A DNA stretch of 64,000 bases, from the NCBI GenBank assembly GCA_052143575.1, contig JBKQSP010000025.1:17766-81765 (forward strand), in the 5' to 3' direction. Shown piece by piece: positions 62,158 to 64,000 of the stretch. The stretch's first letter is position 1. Every line of letters starts with the position of its first letter. The DNA is from JAKACA01 sp052143575. GTDB lineage: Bacteria > Actinomycetota > Acidimicrobiia > Acidimicrobiales > Bog-793. The notes beneath the pieces are model-generated. The model saw nothing but the letters and a program-made list of their open reading frames with translations. It had not been told where the DNA came from and did no database searches. The position numbers and the translations under genes were made by a program.

Positions 62158-62793
62158 TCAGGCGCCGTGCCCGACCTGTGTGAGACCCTGCGGTTTGAAG
62201 AACGCACGGGAGGTAGGTCGCCAGAGCAGCCATACCACCGCCAGGCCGACCAGCCACATCAGCACGGCGAAGACCACCGGGACGGCGCCCTTGTTGCCGA
62301 ACAGGTGCAGCGTCGCCAGGCCGACCAGCACCGTGGACAGGAGGCGCGCCCAGTTCCGGCCCCGGCTGATCGCCCGCGCCATCCACAGCCACAGGGCGAT
62401 CATGACCACGCCGCTCACGATCCCCACGGTGATGGCGAGCGGAAGCGGCTGGCTCCGGCCTGCCAGGCGGAGCGTGGCCCCGCTGCGGCCGACGTAAGGG
62501 AGCGAGACGATCGCGACGATCAGGCTGAGGGCGGTGACGACGGCGCCGGCGTACATGAGCCGGACGGCTGCCCGCACGGTGGGCGCCGACCGCGGCAGGC
62601 TGGGGCGCAGGCGCATCCACAAGCCGCTCCTGATCAGGTCCGCGGAGGCGGCCAGCCCGGGCCGACGGCGGCCCTCCTGGGCGCTGGCCATCAGCACGGC
62701 GAGGATCTCTTCGCCGTGCTCTCGCCGAAACGCCCGGGGATACGAGGCCAGCAACCGCCGGTACCCTCGCTCGAGGTTCGCATGATCGGTCAT
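62158..62793 (-). CDS. Small membrane protein cotranscribed with PadR regulator
   Basis: 211 residues. About 80 N-terminal cytoplasmic residues (YRRLLASYPRAFRREHGEEILAVLMASA) resemble the cytoplasmic lead found in many actinobacterial HAAS/permease-like proteins. Four hydrophobic helices follow. The start overlaps the PadR stop by ATGA, so the pair is coupled: PadR regulators often control a linked membrane protein or exporter. No enzymatic motif seen. Confidence 0.75.
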   Translation of the reverse strand: MTDHANLERGYRRLLASYPRAFRREHGEEILAVLMASAQEGRRRPGLAASADLIRSGLWMRLRPSLPRSAPTVRAAVRLMYAGAVVTALSLIVAIVSLPYVGRSGATLRLAGRSQPLPLAITVGIVSGVVMIALWLWMARAISRGRNWARLLSTVLVGLATLHLFGNKGAVPVVFAVLMWLVGLAVVWLLWRPTSRAFFKPQGLTQVGHGA

Positions 62794-63125
62794 GTCGCCA
62801 TCCCTCCGGCCAGGTTCAGCCGCGTCAATGCGGCAGTGGCATCAGCCTGTAGCCGAGCTGCCTCCGCGCTGAGCCGCTTGGTGCCGGCGGGTGTGAGCCG
62901 GTAGTACCGGCGAAGCCGTCCCTCCACGATCTCCTCACGGTCGACCCTGATCAGTTCATCGGCGCAGAGGCGGTCCAGGGCGGTGTACAGAGTGCCGGGT
63001 CGCAGGCGGACGCGGCCGTCGGAGATCTCCTGGACGTCGGTGATGATGCCGTAACCATGCTGGCTACCGCTTGCGAGGGCGGTGAGGATCATGAAAGTCG
63101 CTTCCTGCATGGCTCGTATACCCAT
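62790..63125 (-). CDS. PadR-family transcriptional regulator
   Basis: 111 residues from ATG 63125 (MGIRAMQEATFMILTAL); a second in-frame ATG at 63110 is possible. The winged helix reads GSQHGYGIITDVQEISDGRVRLRPGTLYTALDRLCADELIRVD...GRLRRYYRLTPAGTKRL, the standard PadR pattern. PadR proteins repress their own operon and a linked membrane gene in response to small molecules. The promoter just upstream places its -10 only six bases from this ATG, so translation may be leaderless. Confidence 0.92.
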   Translation of the reverse strand: MGIRAMQEATFMILTALASGSQHGYGIITDVQEISDGRVRLRPGTLYTALDRLCADELIRVDREEIVEGRLRRYYRLTPAGTKRLSAEAARLQADATAALTRLNLAGGMAT

Positions 63126-63131
63126 ACGGAC

Positions 63132-63160
63132 TTTATATACCGTTGAACGAGCGATAGCAA
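63132..63160 (-). promoter_or_regulatory. Promoter of the PadR operon
   Basis: Minus strand: TTGCTA (63155-63160), a 17-base spacer, and TATAAA (63132-63137). Six bases then separate the -10 from the A of ATG 63125. GTATAC (63115-63120) and the AT-rich TATATAC near the -10 resemble PadR-binding half-sites, so autoregulation is likely. Confidence 0.6.
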
Positions 63161-63172
63161 GCTCTTCGGCCT

Positions 63173-63700
63173 TCACGTCCCGCTGATGACGATCTTCCCC
63201 ACTGCAAGGCCCGTTTTCATGGGTGTCGATCCCGATCGGGCTCGTGCGGCGGCTTCCTCGTCGTTGTTCGGCTCACCCTTGCCGGTCGTGATGAGCCGCC
63301 GGAGACTGTTGTTGACGTAGAAGCTCCATGCGCTTGAGCACTGGTCGTAGCACTCGAAGGCCGGGACGAGCCCCAGATGGCTGAACCGCACCTCTGTCTG
63401 CTCGCCGTGCTGCGACACCTCGAAGGTGACCTCGGTACCCGTCCACTCGTTCGGATCTTCGGTGAAGTTGAGAGAGGCGTCGAGCACGCGCCAGACGACC
63501 TTGCTGTTCGGGACGAACTCGGTGATCCGCTGCTTGCTGTAGTGGACGTCCTGGTAGCGATAGGTGAACTCGGCGCCGAGTTCGTCTGTCGTCCCTTCGA
63601 TCCGTCCGGACCACCAGCCCCTCACGTTGTTGATGGCGGCGAAGGCCTCCTCCGGCCCCTGATCGACCAGGAAGGCGGTGCTGAAGCTCTGACTCGTCAT
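63173..63700 (-). CDS. SRPBCC (START/Bet v1-like) domain protein
   Basis: 175 residues from ATG 63700. The first 145 residues form one AHSA1-like SRPBCC domain (FSTAFLVDQGPEEAFAAINNVRGWWSG, TEFVPNSKVVWRVLDASL, FSHLGLVPAFECYDQCSSAWSFYVNNSLRRLITTGKG). The tail of about 30 residues is charged and probably disordered. Such proteins bind hydrophobic ligands; the function is unknown. It diverges from an HxlR regulator, a common pairing for this family, and is upstream of the PadR gene on the same strand. Confidence 0.88.
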   Translation of the reverse strand: MTSQSFSTAFLVDQGPEEAFAAINNVRGWWSGRIEGTTDELGAEFTYRYQDVHYSKQRITEFVPNSKVVWRVLDASLNFTEDPNEWTGTEVTFEVSQHGEQTEVRFSHLGLVPAFECYDQCSSAWSFYVNNSLRRLITTGKGEPNNDEEAAARARSGSTPMKTGLAVGKIVISGT

Positions 63701-63719
63701 GTCTCCGGTCTCCGATCTG

Positions 63720-63770
63720 GTTGCGTCATGCAACTTCACGCAGGCTAACATAAGCGGTCTTATGATGCAA
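63720..63770. promoter_or_regulatory. Inverted repeats between SRPBCC and HxlR genes, candidate operator
   Basis: CATAAG-CGGT-CTTATG (63749-63764) and GTTGC-GTCAT-GCAAC (63720-63734) are both perfect. TTGCGTCAT (63721-63729) and ATGATGCAA (63762-63770) are also complementary with one mismatch and enclose the first repeat. All lie in the 92-base divergent spacer where an HxlR regulator would bind. Confidence 0.55.
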
Positions 63771-63792
63771 CCAGAAGTGTTAGGATTGGTCC

Positions 63793-64000
63793 GTGCTCGG
63801 CAATAGCTATGACGGCCAGGTCTGTTCGGCGGCCCGATCGCTCGAAGTGGTGGGTGAGCGCTGGAGCCTGCTGATCATCAGGGACGCGCTCTTTGGCGGG
63901 GTGACCCGCTTCAGCGACTTCCTGCGGCGGCTCGGCTTAGCCCGGAACATCCTTGCGGCCCGGCTCGAGGGTTTCGTCGAGGCGGGGATCATGGAGCGTT
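63793..64000 (+). CDS. HxlR-family transcriptional regulator, truncated by window end
   Basis: The frame runs from GTG 63793 to the window edge (69 codons). The protein starts VLGNSYDGQVCSAARSLEVVGERWSLLIIRDALFGGVTRF..., the signature start of HxlR regulators: a cysteine near residue 11, the WSLLIIRDAL helix and the FSDFLRRLGLARNILAARL recognition region. Members sense redox or electrophilic compounds. Divergent from the SRPBCC gene, which it probably controls through the intergenic inverted repeats. Confidence 0.88.
   Translation, partial: MLGNSYDGQVCSAARSLEVVGERWSLLIIRDALFGGVTRFSDFLRRLGLARNILAARLEGFVEAGIMER

Noticed and set aside
1..64000. Mobile elements, CRISPR arrays, tRNA or rRNA genes
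   Set aside because: No transposase or integrase motif, no regularly spaced repeats and no tRNA-like cloverleaf or rRNA sequence was seen by reading; a tRNAscan or Infernal run would be needed to be certain.

Overview
The window is high-GC DNA (roughly 67-70% by eye) with GTG starts, many 1-4 base stop/start overlaps, and families typical of Actinomycetota: an ECF sigma factor paired with a CU044_5270-like membrane protein, LuxR-type LAL and XRE-NTPase regulators, an APH(6)-like kinase, a form II CO-dehydrogenase-like operon, and DHA2-family efflux. It looks like chromosome of a free-living, metabolically versatile actinobacterium. Class level (for example Acidimicrobiia) is a guess. I saw no rRNA, tRNA, transposase, integrase, phage gene or CRISPR array.

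Region by region. 1-7.5 kb: tail of a diguanylate cyclase, a membrane O-acyltransferase with SGNH domain, a formylglycine-type sulfatase, an NAD-dependent epimerase-like protein and a sphingosine-phosphate-lyase-like PLP enzyme. 7.6-12.6 kb: a three-subunit molybdenum hydroxylase (2Fe-2S, Mo and FAD subunits) with the form II signature AYRGAGR, followed by a cytochrome P450. 12.6-15.1 kb: a DHA2 exporter divergent from its TetR regulator, with an operator over the exporter promoter. 15.1-20 kb: an ECF sigma factor/membrane protein pair divergent from a large XRE-NTPase regulator. 20.1-29.1 kb: two membrane-bound GGDEF-EAL proteins flank a phosphotransferase, an alpha/beta hydrolase, an MFS protein and a 450-base structured intergenic region. 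29.3-32 kb: a LigB-type dioxygenase, a methyltransferase, a cysteine-less CMD-family protein and a DinB-like protein.

32-39 kb (minus strand) encodes a complex iron-sulfur molybdoenzyme: Tat-exported catalytic subunit, four-cluster ferredoxin, NrfD anchor, TorD-type chaperone and a polyferredoxin. Its catalytic subunit has His in place of the first Cys of the FS0 cluster motif. 39.1-51.3 kb is a carbohydrate locus. A minus-strand operon runs from a ROK repressor through a SIS isomerase, ROK kinase, ABC uptake system and GH38 alpha-mannosidase to a UgpC-type ATPase. A GH127 gene diverges from it. A perfect 21-bp palindrome overlaps the predicted transcription start of the operon, and a 12-bp-stem hairpin separates the binding-protein gene from the permease genes.

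51.3-64 kb: acyl-CoA dehydrogenase, MmcQ/YjbR and VOC proteins, a class III aminotransferase divergent from an N,N-dimethylformamidase-like protein followed by an APH(6)-like kinase, an ABC-2 exporter pair divergent from a LAL regulator, a PadR/membrane-protein operon with a possible leaderless promoter, an SRPBCC protein, and the start of a divergent HxlR regulator that runs off the window.
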